From the NCBI GenBank assembly GCA_017548045.1, contig JAFYNR010000063.1, positions 1 to 42,965 on the forward strand: 42,965 bases of DNA. Direction: 5' to 3'. Shown here one piece after another: positions 8,132 through 16,359 of this stretch. Position numbers and translations under genes: made by a program. The notes below the pieces were generated by a model. That model was not told where the DNA came from, did not search any database, and saw only the letters and a list, made by a program, of their open reading frames with translations. Numbering within the stretch: position 1 is the stretch's first letter; the number at the start of each line of letters is the position of its first letter. The stretch comes from Clostridia bacterium (lineage in GTDB: Bacteria; Bacillota; Clostridia; Oscillospirales; Acutalibacteraceae).

Positions 8132-8376
8132 AAAAAAAATGCCCAAGCCCTAAGGCTTGGGACAAACAAAATAGTCTGCGGTACCACCCAAGTTCAGATT
8201 TGTGAAAATCTGCTCTTATGAATCCTGTAACGGGGATTAACCGCCGGCACTTACTTAATTGGGCGCCGAGGCTCAAAGACGGGTTGGGCGGGCTGAATTA
8301 AGGGCTTTCACCTGCCGCCCTCTCTCTGAAAAATCAGAATCCGCTTACTGATTCTTTTCACTGCCTTTAAATATCG
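8132..8376 (-). promoter_or_regulatory. T-box riboswitch, proline-specific, controlling proS
   Basis: Read on the minus strand, the leader contains the AG-bulge region (CAGAGAGAGGGCGGCAGGTG), the T-box core TGGTACCGC at about 8178-8186, and a terminator stem CCCAAGCC/GGCTTGGG (8142-8161) followed by eight T residues. CTTGGG next to the T-box can pair with CCCAAG of the terminator to form the antiterminator. The specifier loop carries an AGUA loop-E-like sequence on its 5' side. On its 3' side is CCC (8281-8283, minus), followed by G and then UCUUU of the lower stem, which pairs with AAAGA. CCC is a proline codon, as expected for proS. Uncharged tRNA-Pro would favour read-through. Confidence 0.92.
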
Positions 8377-8382
8377 GCTAAT

Positions 8383-8411
8383 ATTTTACATCATAGGAGC
8401 TGAATTGTCAA
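8383..8411 (-). promoter_or_regulatory. Promoter of the proS T-box transcript
   Basis: On the minus strand, TTGACA (8406-8411) and TAAAAT (8383-8388) are separated by 17 bases. The predicted start, near 8376, begins the T-box leader. Confidence 0.78.
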
Positions 8412-8492
8412 TCAATTTTTGAATTTTACCGATTTTTCAGACAAAATCAAACAAATGTCAGTAAATTTGTAAAAAAACTGTTACATAAAGTG

Positions 8493-8521
8493 TTGAACTG
8501 TTCCGCTTAATATGGTAAAAT
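8493..8521 (+). promoter_or_regulatory. Promoter of the SDR gene, divergent from proS
   Basis: TTGAAC at 8493-8498 and TAAAAT at 8516-8521 have a 17-base spacer. The -10 lies about 30 bases before the start codon, so the leader is short. With the proS promoter and T-box this accounts for the 436-base gene-free stretch 8119-8554. Confidence 0.7.
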
Positions 8522-8554
8522 AATGTATAGTTTTTGGAAAAGGAGATGAACGGA

Positions 8555-9709
8555 ATGAGTGGGGGACTCAACGTTATAACCGGCGGCAAAGGATACGTCG
8601 GCTTTGCTCTTGTGAAAGAACTTGAAGCGAGAGGCGAAAAGATGCGTCTTCTTCTTCGTACGGACAGCCCTTATTTTGACGGCATCGAATGTGAAAAATT
8701 TATGGGAGACGTTACCGACACCGAACAGCTTGTTCAGGCTTTTGAGGGTGCGGAAACGGTTTATCATATTGCAGGTATAGTTGACATCAGCGGTACTAAG
8801 GATAAGCAGGTATGGAACGTTAACTTCGAGGGAACGAAGAACGTTGTTGCCGCCTGCAAAAAATGCGGTGTCAAAAATCTTATATACTGCTCATCTGTTG
8901 ATGCGATTCCGGCAGGACAGGGGAAAGATGTGCTTACCGAAATCAGTAAGTTTGATCCCGACATGCTTGAGGGTGCCTATGCAAAATCAAAGGCGTGTGC
9001 CACTCAGTACGTGCTTGACAGTGCGGACGAAAGCCTCAAGGTGTGTGTTGTGCATCCCAGCTGCTGTCTCGGACCTTACGATAATAACAACACGTCCAGT
9101 ATGGGAACGATGATTGATCTTTATCTCAAAGGCCTTTTCCCTGTGAGTATGGATTTCGGCGGATATAATTTTGTTGACGTCCGAGACGTTGCAAAGGGTA
9201 TGATTGCCGCTGCCGATAAAGGCAGAAACGGTGAATGCTACATACTCAGCGGCTATGCGCATACGGTTGATGAATTTGTAAGAACTCTTGCCGATATATG
9301 CGGTAAAAAGCCTCCTGAGATAAAGCTCAGCAAGACTCTTGTCAAGCTGTTTTTACCCGTCATAGCAAAAGCGTTTGATATGCTGAAGCTTCCGCCCATA
9401 CTTAACGAATATTCAATCCGTAAGATTTGTGAGAACTGTAATTTTTCTTTTGATAAGGCGAAAAATGAATTGGGCTATGAGCCTCTGACTCTCAAAGAAA
9501 GCCTTGCGGATACAGTTGAATGGATGCAGGAACGGGAAATCGATGAGAAAAAGCGTGAGGCTCAGAAAGAAATCTATAACGAGCTTCTTGAAGAGCTTGA
9601 TAAGCTTGAAAAAGAACAGGAAAAGCTTCAGGAAAAATATAATAAAAAGCTCGGCAAAATTGAGAAGAAAACTCAGAAAGAGCTCGACAAACTGAAAAAA
9701 GACGATTAA
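8555..9709 (+). CDS. NAD-dependent epimerase/dehydratase (extended SDR) with C-terminal coiled coil
   Basis: The 384-residue protein starts with a Rossmann nucleotide-binding motif (ITGGKGYVG) and shows the extended-SDR catalytic set: Ser in IYCSS and YxxxK in YAKSK. It is closest in feel to the dihydroflavonol reductase/sterol-dehydrogenase-like SDRs, which act on nucleotide-sugar, sterol or terpenoid-like substrates; the substrate here is unknown. Residues about 322-384 form a highly charged, heptad-like Lys/Glu helix (around LLEELDKLEKEQEKLQEKY) that these enzymes normally lack. I chose ATG 8555 because AAGGAG (8540-8545) is 9 bases upstream; ATG 8546 abuts that site. It has its own promoter and terminator, so it is probably a single-gene unit. 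Confidence 0.85.
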   Translation: MSGGLNVITGGKGYVGFALVKELEARGEKMRLLLRTDSPYFDGIECEKFMGDVTDTEQLVQAFEGAETVYHIAGIVDISGTKDKQVWNVNFEGTKNVVAACKKCGVKNLIYCSSVDAIPAGQGKDVLTEISKFDPDMLEGAYAKSKACATQYVLDSADESLKVCVVHPSCCLGPYDNNNTSSMGTMIDLYLKGLFPVSMDFGGYNFVDVRDVAKGMIAAADKGRNGECYILSGYAHTVDEFVRTLADICGKKPPEIKLSKTLVKLFLPVIAKAFDMLKLPPILNEYSIRKICENCNFSFDKAKNELGYEPLTLKESLADTVEWMQEREIDEKKREAQKEIYNELLEELDKLEKEQEKLQEKYNKKLGKIEKKTQKELDKLKKDD

Positions 9710-9718
9710 CAGAAAGAA

Positions 9719-9750
9719 AAGGCTTGTACGGAACAAACCGTACAAGCCTT
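9719..9750. terminator. Bidirectional terminator between the SDR gene and the propeller-glycosidase gene
   Basis: AAGGCTTGTACGG at 9719-9731 pairs over 13 bases with CCGTACAAGCCTT at 9738-9750 around AACAAA. T-rich sequence follows on both strands and both neighbouring genes converge on it. Confidence 0.88.
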
Positions 9751-9753
9751 TGA

Positions 9754-11853
9754 TTATTCTTCAATGATGCCGTAGTATCTTGCAAACCAGTAGGGGAGAA
9801 GATAAGGAGTGGGGCTGCAGGCACTCAGTCCGTGACCTTCGTCAACGCGGAAGGGATTGCTGTCATAATTGTGAACAACTCTGGAGTCAATTTCCAGTGC
9901 CTCTTTAAGCTGAACGGGCTCGCCCCATTTTTCCTGCTCGGTGTCGTATACAAGACCCTTTCTTGCCGAATTGAAAAGAGGTCTGTTAAGGAAATCGAGG
10001 GGGAAGTCACGAAGAGTTTTTACCGCTATATCAAGGTCACAGTTGTCATCCGAAAAAGCTCCGTAAACAAGATTGAAAAGAACGCAGTGTTCGGGTCTTT
10101 CGTATTCCCAATGGTGCTTAAGACCCATAAGCAGATATTTTCTGATAGCGGGATCTTTTTCGATGCGGAGAATTGTCATTGTGCTGAGGAAACCGAGGTT
10201 ATCGTCGATGTGGCAGGTATGGCCGTCATCCTTCTTGTGCTGTGCCGCATTGAGGAGGTAATGCTCATCGAAGGCAAGGCGAAGGAATTCTTTTCTGTAT
10301 TTTTCATCGCCCGAAACGTGGTATGCAACGTCAAGGAACGTAAGCATTTCAAGTGAATTAATACATTTTTCCCAAATCCACATATTGTTTCGGTTAAGCT
10401 GCTCGGGATCCCAGATAGCCCAGGTCGTAGGCAGACCGTCAACGTCGCAGAGTCTGTAATTGTTTTCGAGAATGTGGTCTGTTATATCGCAGATGATTTC
10501 TCTGATGTATTCTTTTTCTTCGTCGTTTGCACAGAAATCGTAGTAAAGCGAGAAACCGAAGTAATGACCCGTCATTTCATCGCTTGACGTTTCACCGAGC
10601 CATTCGCATTCACCGTTGGGTGCGGGGTGCCACTCTGCACCGTCACGCTTAACAACCGTGCCGTAGCCTTCTTCGCCTTCAAAGCGAACCGCCCTTGCCG
10701 TAAAGCCCTTTACTCCCGTTACCTTCGTAAGGTAACCCATAGCCTTCATGGAACGTCTTGCAGCTTCAAGAATTTTCTCGTTCTTCGTAACCGCATAAGC
10801 ATATGCAAGTGCGCCGATGTAGGTCTGAGTCCAGAGGCCGTCATTATCGGTTATGCAGGGTAAGCCAGTGTTAATATCACAGTCTTTGATGTGTCTGAGT
10901 CCGGTAACATAGCCCAGTGTTCTCACATACTTTTCTTCGGTGAATTTAAAGCAGTAATCCGCCTTTTCTTCAAGAGTCATTTCTGTTTCGGTGATTTTGC
11001 TTACGCCCGAATCGGTTGCGGTCCAGATTGTATTTCCGCAGGAAACAGCAGCGTTGATTTTACTTTCGCAGGCCCAACGGGTTGCAGGCAGATACTTTCG
11101 TGAACCGTTCTCAAGAATTATAAGACCTGCTTCGGATGAAAGGATAACTCTGCCGTCATCTGCAAAGAAAATGTTGAATATTTCTTCTTCGGGAAGTGCG
11201 TTGAGTTCATTGTGACCGAACCAGTTGCACTTGCAGTCGAATATGTAAACACCCTTATCGGTACCGAGCCAGAGGAAACCTGTGCCGTTATCGAAGGCAA
11301 GGCAGTTTATCTTGAGCACGGGCATATTTGAATGCTCGGGGAATATGCTCATCCAATGCTTTCTTTTGCCGTTTACGATGCTGAGAGATCTGTTTTTGGC
11401 AGATGTGATTCTGGTATCTGAAATTGCAAGGCAATATGCGTCAACATTGTTGTGGAAGAATCTTTCGAACTTTCCGCTTTCAAGTTTGTAAAGTGCCTCA
11501 GAGGTGAGAAGATATACATCGTTGGTGCCGCTCATTGCACGGATTTCGTCGTCAAAGCTCTGCATTTCTTCAATTTTGCCGTCGTTGACGGAATAAACCG
11601 TGTTTTCCGTTGCGAAATAAACAGTGCCCTCTGCCGAGGTGTAGGCTGTTTTTACCGCGTTGCAGGGGAATGAACCCATTGTGCCGTCAGCCTTTGTGTA
11701 ATTAAGACCGCCGTCCGTACCGATGTAAACGTTTCCGTTCTTGTCACAAGCGAGGCAATTTGCCTTGTCACTAAGCAGACCGTTGCCTGAACGGAAGTAT
11801 TCGCAGGTACGCTGAGGGAATTTTTTGCTTTTGTAGCTTCCTTTTCTTTCCAT
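9754..11853 (-). CDS. Beta-propeller joined to an alpha/alpha-toroid glycosidase-like domain
   Basis: The protein has 699 residues and no signal peptide or membrane segment, so it is probably cytoplasmic. Residues about 20-290 contain repeated short blades of the two-component-regulator-propeller type, for example NGNVYIGTDGGLNY, FLWLGTDKGVYIFD and NTIWTATDSGVSKI. Residues about 300-699 form a helical, six-hairpin-glycosidase-like module with GLWTQTYIGALAYAYAV, GLPTTWAIWDPEQLN and a C-terminal NPFRVDEGHGLS. That module is shared with the gene at 31731-33506. The catalytic activity is unproven and no enzyme family can be named with certainty. AAGGAGG precedes the ATG. It is the third gene of a birA-lipoprotein-propeller operon. 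In related sequences propellers of this kind usually sit outside the membrane in hybrid sensors, so a soluble cytoplasmic fusion is unusual. Confidence 0.7.
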   Translation of the reverse strand: MERKGSYKSKKFPQRTCEYFRSGNGLLSDKANCLACDKNGNVYIGTDGGLNYTKADGTMGSFPCNAVKTAYTSAEGTVYFATENTVYSVNDGKIEEMQSFDDEIRAMSGTNDVYLLTSEALYKLESGKFERFFHNNVDAYCLAISDTRITSAKNRSLSIVNGKRKHWMSIFPEHSNMPVLKINCLAFDNGTGFLWLGTDKGVYIFDCKCNWFGHNELNALPEEEIFNIFFADDGRVILSSEAGLIILENGSRKYLPATRWACESKINAAVSCGNTIWTATDSGVSKITETEMTLEEKADYCFKFTEEKYVRTLGYVTGLRHIKDCDINTGLPCITDNDGLWTQTYIGALAYAYAVTKNEKILEAARRSMKAMGYLTKVTGVKGFTARAVRFEGEEGYGTVVKRDGAEWHPAPNGECEWLGETSSDEMTGHYFGFSLYYDFCANDEEKEYIREIICDITDHILENNYRLCDVDGLPTTWAIWDPEQLNRNNMWIWEKCINSLEMLTFLDVAYHVSGDEKYRKEFLRLAFDEHYLLNAAQHKKDDGHTCHIDDNLGFLSTMTILRIEKDPAIRKYLLMGLKHHWEYERPEHCVLFNLVYGAFSDDNCDLDIAVKTLRDFPLDFLNRPLFNSARKGLVYDTEQEKWGEPVQLKEALEIDSRVVHNYDSNPFRVDEGHGLSACSPTPYLLPYWFARYYGIIEE

Positions 11854-11871
11854 TTTTTATATCCTCCTTAA

Positions 11872-12471
11872 TTATGCCACCGTAATTGATGTCTGAATGA
11901 ATTTGTCTGTATTTTTTTCTCTTATAATAACCTTTCTTTCGCCGGTTTCACAGCCTTCCTCTATTGTGAAGCTCCAGCTTGCAATACCCGAATGATCCGC
12001 CTTTACTGATTCAAGACCGCTGTATGCGGCTTTTTTTGTTTCTGTTTCATAAAACTCAATGGTATATGAAGCGTCGGGTGTGCCCGTTATCACGATTGAT
12101 GCGTTGTTGCCTCTCAATACGGGTGATGTTTTTGAAAGAATGTTAATGCCGTTTGCGATTTCCTCAACCTTATCGGATTGTTTTTTTTCTGAGGTTGATT
12201 CGGCTGAAGATGTCACTGCTTCAGCGGTTTCCGCTTTTTCTGTTTTTTCAATTTTGTGCCGTGTCGGAACGGGCGGTGCAACGTGAACGTATTCCGTAAC
12301 GGGCTCCATTGTGAACACCGCATCATTATAGACGTAGCCGTTGCTTTGGGTTGTGCTTACCTGCTCTGCGGTTGTGGTTGCCGTATCGGGTACGTCCTTC
12401 TTGCAGGCGGCAAGTGAAAAAGCCGCTGACAGTGCAAGAATCACGGCAGTGTATATTTTGAGTCTGTTCAT
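11872..12471 (-). CDS. Lipoprotein with Ser/Thr-rich linker and C-terminal Ig-like domain
   Basis: The protein has 199 residues. The signal peptide ends in the lipobox SLAAC, with Cys23 as the lipid-modified residue. Residues 27-110 are a Thr/Ser/Glu/Lys-rich, probably disordered spacer. The C-terminal ~90 residues look like a beta-sandwich (SPVLRGNNASIVITGTPDAS, then GIASWSFTIEEGCETGERKV), resembling an Ig-like or bacterial surface-adhesion domain. The spacer would hold that domain away from the membrane. The start lies 4 bases after the birA stop codon, so the two genes are co-transcribed. Its function is unknown. Confidence 0.75.
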   Translation of the reverse strand: MNRLKIYTAVILALSAAFSLAACKKDVPDTATTTAEQVSTTQSNGYVYNDAVFTMEPVTEYVHVAPPVPTRHKIEKTEKAETAEAVTSSAESTSEKKQSDKVEEIANGINILSKTSPVLRGNNASIVITGTPDASYTIEFYETETKKAAYSGLESVKADHSGIASWSFTIEEGCETGERKVIIREKNTDKFIQTSITVA

Positions 12472-12475
12472 TCTG

Positions 12476-13165
12476 TCACCTCATTTTAATTGATATTTCT
12501 CCCGAGGAGAGTGTTTCTTCGGTTCCGTCGCTGCGGCACACAATCAGATTGCAAAGGCTGTTTATTCCTTTTACCGTTGCGGTGAACTCTGTTCCGTTTT
12601 TTACGTATGTTACTTCTTTTCCGACAACAAAAAGCTTTTTTTCGTACTCAGCGATAATCCGATTGCTGTCGGTAAGCGATAGGAAATTTTTTGATACGGC
12701 AAAAGCGAGTTCTGTTTTGTCGCAGTCAACGTTGATACTGCCGGGATTCGGAATATCAGACGGAAAATCTTTTGTCGTAAGGTTGATTCCTATACCTAAT
12801 GCAATGTATTTTTCAGCGTTATGGAGAAAACATTCCGCAAGAATACCGCAGACTTTTTGCGTACCGATATAAACGTCGTTTACCCATTTGATTTGCGGCT
12901 TTATTCCGTGGTCTTCGAGTGCATTGCATACCGCAACCGCCGCGGCGGGTGTGATAAGCTCACAGCTGTCGGGTGCCTCAAACACAAGGGTCATATAAAG
13001 ACCTGTTCTGTCGGGCGAATAAAAGGATTTGCCCTGTCTGCCTCTGCCTGCGGTCTGTTTTTCGGCAATGATAAGAGAAGGCAGAGTGAGAGCTTCAATA
13101 TTCTGTTTTGCATAGGTATTTGTTGAGTCAACGGTGCTGAGAGATACAAGATTTATAAGCTTCAT
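12476..13165 (-). CDS. birA: Biotin-[acetyl-CoA-carboxylase] ligase, catalytic-domain-only form
   Basis: This enzyme activates biotin with ATP and transfers it to the acceptor lysine of biotin carboxyl carrier proteins. The 229-residue protein has the biotinyl-AMP-binding loop GRGRQGKSFYSP, the family motif KWVNDVY with its catalytic lysine, and a C-terminal SH3-like barrel (around VGKEVTYVKNGTEFTATVKGI). It lacks the N-terminal winged-helix DNA-binding domain, so it should be a ligase without repressor function (class I). GGAG lies about 9 bases before the ATG. It is the first gene of a minus-strand operon under its own promoter. Confidence 0.93.
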   Translation of the reverse strand: MKLINLVSLSTVDSTNTYAKQNIEALTLPSLIIAEKQTAGRGRQGKSFYSPDRTGLYMTLVFEAPDSCELITPAAAVAVCNALEDHGIKPQIKWVNDVYIGTQKVCGILAECFLHNAEKYIALGIGINLTTKDFPSDIPNPGSINVDCDKTELAFAVSKNFLSLTDSNRIIAEYEKKLFVVGKEVTYVKNGTEFTATVKGINSLCNLIVCRSDGTEETLSSGEISIKMR

Positions 13166-13194
13166 TTTGCGCTGCTCCGATGTAAATATAATTT

Positions 13195-13223
13195 ATTCTA
13201 TCATATGAAAAAAATAATTTCAA
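13195..13223 (-). promoter_or_regulatory. Promoter of the birA operon
   Basis: On the minus strand, TTGAAA (13218-13223) and TAGAAT (13195-13200) are separated by 17 bases. It is back-to-back with the glycyl radical operon promoter 30 bases away. Confidence 0.7.
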
Positions 13224-13251
13224 CAGTTTACTCAAATAAAGCAATTTAGTA

Positions 13252-13280
13252 TTGACAGTAAAAAATAAAAGGTTTAGAAT
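13252..13280 (+). promoter_or_regulatory. Promoter of the glycyl radical enzyme operon
   Basis: A consensus -35 box TTGACA (13252-13257), a 17-base spacer and TAGAAT (13275-13280) predict a start of transcription near 13287, about 23 bases before the activase start codon. I see no operator or riboswitch in the short leader, so control, if any, must come from a regulator encoded elsewhere. Confidence 0.8.
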
Positions 13281-13309
13281 TATTTTGATTAGGGAAAGGC
13301 GGTGAGGCC

Positions 13310-14014
13310 GTGAAAATACTTCAAAAAGGGTTTAATTATTCACAGGACGGTCCGGGAAACCGCCTGGTTTACCATCTTCAGGGCTGTAATTTTGCCTGTA
13401 AATGGTGTTCCAATGCAGACAGTATTCCGCCTGAAAATCCCAACGCAAAGGATTGTACGGTTGAAGAAATTTATGACGAAATAATACGCAGCCGTATGAT
13501 GTTTTTTGACGGTGGAGGGGTTACCTTCACGGGCGGTGAGGTGTGTATGCAGGCAGAGGAGCTTATTTCATTGCTGAAAAAGCTTAATGAAAGCGGAATT
13601 CACACCGCCGTTGAAACCAACGCTTCGTTTTATTCGTTGCGTGATGCATCGGAATACATAGATTATCTTATTGCCGATTTCAAGCATTATGATGATGAGC
13701 TTCACACAAAATGGGTTGGAGCTTCCAACAAATCCGTCAAAGAGAATATTGAGTATTTCCTTAAAAGCGGCAGACAGATTCACATAAGGATACCCGTTAT
13801 TCACGGCGTAAACGATACTCCCGACGGCTTTGCGGAATATTTCAGTAAATTTGATACGTCAAATGCAGTTTTTGAGTTCCTTGCTTACCATGAATACGGC
13901 AAGGATAAGTGGCAGGGCAATTATGAAATTGAAAACGGCTTTGTGCCGTCTGACAAAATAGAAGAGTTTACACGGAAATTCAACAGCTGCGGAATGAAAA
14001 CAGTCGTAACATAA
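13310..14014 (+). CDS. Radical SAM glycyl-radical-enzyme activase (PflA-like)
   Basis: The enzyme uses a [4Fe-4S] cluster and S-adenosylmethionine to abstract a hydrogen from the glycine of its partner glycyl radical enzyme, encoded directly downstream. The 234-residue protein has the cluster motif CNFACKWC (Cys26, Cys30, Cys33) and the SAM-binding GGE-type motif FTGGEV. It is as short as PFL activase and lacks the extra ferredoxin-like double-cluster insert that follows the radical SAM motif in many activases of eliminase-type glycyl radical enzymes. The start is GTG 13310. The gene ends 11 bases before the start of the partner. Confidence 0.94.
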   Translation: MKILQKGFNYSQDGPGNRLVYHLQGCNFACKWCSNADSIPPENPNAKDCTVEEIYDEIIRSRMMFFDGGGVTFTGGEVCMQAEELISLLKKLNESGIHTAVETNASFYSLRDASEYIDYLIADFKHYDDELHTKWVGASNKSVKENIEYFLKSGRQIHIRIPVIHGVNDTPDGFAEYFSKFDTSNAVFEFLAYHEYGKDKWQGNYEIENGFVPSDKIEEFTRKFNSCGMKTVVT

Positions 14015-14025
14015 GGAGAATGAAA

Positions 14026-16350
14026 ATGAACAGAATTCTTGACAGTGCAAAAATCACCGAAATGGCAAAAAAACTTTTTGCCGAAAAGAGAGCAGGCAAC
14101 CGCCTTGACGGCTGGTTTATTGCAAAAGAGGCAGAGCTTCGCCTTTCAAAGGAGTTTGAGGGGAAAAACGAAGAGGTCAAAAAGGCGCTTATACTCAGAG
14201 AAATCGTTAAGACAATTCCCATATATCTTAGCGATTATCAGCTTTTTGCCGGCACACAGGACGATGCTTTTGCAAGAAGCTACGCTCTGATTAACCCTAC
14301 ATTCAAGGTTGAAGAATTCAGCGGCTACTGTGACCCTGCGGCTGTTTTCGGTGATATCGACCCCAACGAAGAATTCACTGCCGAAAGAATAGGTGCGGCA
14401 AGGGATGAATTTGCGAAAACCGAATACGCAGTAAAGCTTGGTGAGGTTTACGGCAAAAACGAATGTTACACAAAAGAGGTTATTTTCTTCTTCGAGCAGG
14501 TTACAGGTCATCTTATTCCCGATATGCGTTATGCAATCAAAAACGGCGTTAAGGCTATGATTGAAAAGATTGAGGGTAAGGAGGGCAACGGATATAAGGC
14601 TTTCAGAATTGCTCTTGAAAGTGCAATTATCCTTGCAAACCGTTATGCGGATCTTGCGGCGGAGCAGGCAAAAACAGCTTCCGATGAAAGAAAAGCTCAG
14701 CTTGAAATAATGGAAAAGACCCTTCGCAAGGTGCCTGAAAGCGGTGCTGAAAATCTTTGCGAAGCAATTCAGGCATTCATTATTATGTGGCAGATTATGT
14801 GCCTTGAACAGACTCCCAACCCCTTTGCTTTCTCCGTAGGCAATGCAGACAGAATTTTTGAGCCTTACAGAAACGGACTTGATCGTGATACGGTTGCAGC
14901 CCTTTTCAAGCATTTTCTTGTATTTTTCAATGTTGCGGACAGAAGCTGGGCAATTTCGCAGAATATCATTATCAGCGGCAGAGATATAAACGGCAACGAC
15001 CTTACCAACGATTCATCATATGCACTTATGGATGCATATTACGATATGAACCTTCCTCAGCCTATTCTTTCGGTTAAGCTTCACAAGAATACACCTCGGA
15101 AGCTTTATGAAGAAATGGGAAGATTCCTTTTCACTCCCGGTGCGCTTACTCCCTCATTCTTCAATGACGATTCGCTGTTTACCGTTCTTTCGTCAAAGGG
15201 TGTTGCGGACTGCGACCTTGCGGATATTTCAATAGCAGGCTGTCAGGAGCCTCTTATTATGGGTAAGGATAACGGCAATACCACCAACAGCTGGCTTAAT
15301 CTTCCCAAAATTCTTGAAATGACTCTTACGGGCGGTGTTTCAACCATTACGGGCGAAAAACTCGTTGACGTTGAGCCTTGCAGACTTGAAAACGTGCGTG
15401 AAGCATTCTGGCAGAATGTTGAACGCTTTGTTGCCGCAATGGGTGCGGCTGCAAACGGTGCATCGGCCGCACTTTCAACCCAGAGAGTGCCCTTCCTTTC
15501 CTGCCTTATGGGAGGACTTGAAAACGGCATTGACGCAAGAGATACAAAGGCACAGGGCACTGAATACAACGGCAGCGGATGTCTTATTCACGGTGTATCC
15601 GTCATTGCCGACAGCTTTGCCGCTGTTGATAAACTTCTTGCGGAAAGACCTGAGGATGCTGATAAGCTTGTTGATGCGCTCAAAGCAGATTTCAACGGCT
15701 ACGAGGATTTGAGAGAATTCCTTCTCTCGGCAGATAAATTCGGCAACAATATCGAAGGTGTTGACCGTGAAGCGGGAGAAATAGCATCAAAGGTTGCGGA
15801 TATCGTTTCATCAACCAAGAATTATCTCGGCAATTCATTCAGACCCGATTTCAGTTCACCCTCAACTCATCTGCTTTACGGTTATTGGGTAGGAGCAACT
15901 CCCGACGGCAGAAAGTCAAGAGATATGCTGGGCTACGGTGTTGACCCTCTTTACGGCAGTGCCGAAAACGGTCTGGGCTTCCGTATGCTTTCAAATATGA
16001 AGATGCCCTTTGAAAAGATGAACGGCGGCTACGCTTCACATCTCGGCATTGACCCCAAATATTTTACTTCCGATAACACAGAAGGCAAGGGTGTTGAATT
16101 CAGAGATAAGGTTATCAATCCCTTGTTCTTCAATCCTATGAAGGATGGCGTTTCACCCTTCTATCTTTACGTTAACGTCACTACCGCCGAAATTCTCAGA
16201 AAGGTGCTTGCAGACCCCAAAAAGTATGCACCCAGCGGTGTTTACATTATGAGAATTCACGGCACTTTCGTTAACTTCCTTGACCTTTCACCTGCAATTC
16301 AGCAGGATATAATTACAAGACTTGACCCCAAGTCAACCGTTCTTTGCTGA
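14026..16350 (+). CDS. Glycyl radical enzyme of unknown substrate (PFL-like superfamily)
   Basis: This cytoplasmic, strictly anaerobic enzyme has 774 residues. The thiyl-radical cysteine is Cys406 in AGCQEPL, followed by Glu408, the Cys-x-Glu arrangement of diol-dehydratase, choline-lyase and related C-O/C-N/C-S-cleaving members. PFL itself has a Cys-Cys pair. The C-terminal radical loop reads IMRIHGTFVNFLDLSP, with Gly746 as the radical glycine; the usual RVxGY is altered to RIHGT. The distance from that glycine to the C-terminus and the following QQDIITR match the family. ATG 14026 is used because AAGGAG (14013-14018) is 7 bases upstream; ATG 14020 abuts it. The genes that follow encode a sugar kinase and phosphomannose isomerase, so a phosphorylated sugar, anhydrosugar or polyol is the most economical guess for its substrate. 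It is not a confident match to PFL, CutC, IslA, HypD or HPAD. Confidence 0.9.
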   Translation: MNRILDSAKITEMAKKLFAEKRAGNRLDGWFIAKEAELRLSKEFEGKNEEVKKALILREIVKTIPIYLSDYQLFAGTQDDAFARSYALINPTFKVEEFSGYCDPAAVFGDIDPNEEFTAERIGAARDEFAKTEYAVKLGEVYGKNECYTKEVIFFFEQVTGHLIPDMRYAIKNGVKAMIEKIEGKEGNGYKAFRIALESAIILANRYADLAAEQAKTASDERKAQLEIMEKTLRKVPESGAENLCEAIQAFIIMWQIMCLEQTPNPFAFSVGNADRIFEPYRNGLDRDTVAALFKHFLVFFNVADRSWAISQNIIISGRDINGNDLTNDSSYALMDAYYDMNLPQPILSVKLHKNTPRKLYEEMGRFLFTPGALTPSFFNDDSLFTVLSSKGVADCDLADISIAGCQEPLIMGKDNGNTTNSWLNLPKILEMTLTGGVSTITGEKLVDVEPCRLENVREAFWQNVERFVAAMGAAANGASAALSTQRVPFLSCLMGGLENGIDARDTKAQGTEYNGSGCLIHGVSVIADSFAAVDKLLAERPEDADKLVDALKADFNGYEDLREFLLSADKFGNNIEGVDREAGEIASKVADIVSSTKNYLGNSFRPDFSSPSTHLLYGYWVGATPDGRKSRDMLGYGVDPLYGSAENGLGFRMLSNMKMPFEKMNGGYASHLGIDPKYFTSDNTEGKGVEFRDKVINPLFFNPMKDGVSPFYLYVNVTTAEILRKVLADPKKYAPSGVYIMRIHGTFVNFLDLSPAIQQDIITRLDPKSTVLC

Positions 16351-16359
16351 GGTGATGCA

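Noticed and set aside
14146-14913. 255-codon open frame on the minus strand inside the glycyl radical enzyme gene
   Set aside because: It is the antisense shadow of a clear enzyme, has no ribosome binding site or family-like sequence, and its composition is rich in residues expected from reversed codons.
14026-16350. Assignment as pyruvate formate-lyase
   Set aside because: The active site reads Gly-Cys-Gln-Glu-Pro and not Cys-Cys, and the operon holds sugar genes, so formate acetyltransferase is not supported.
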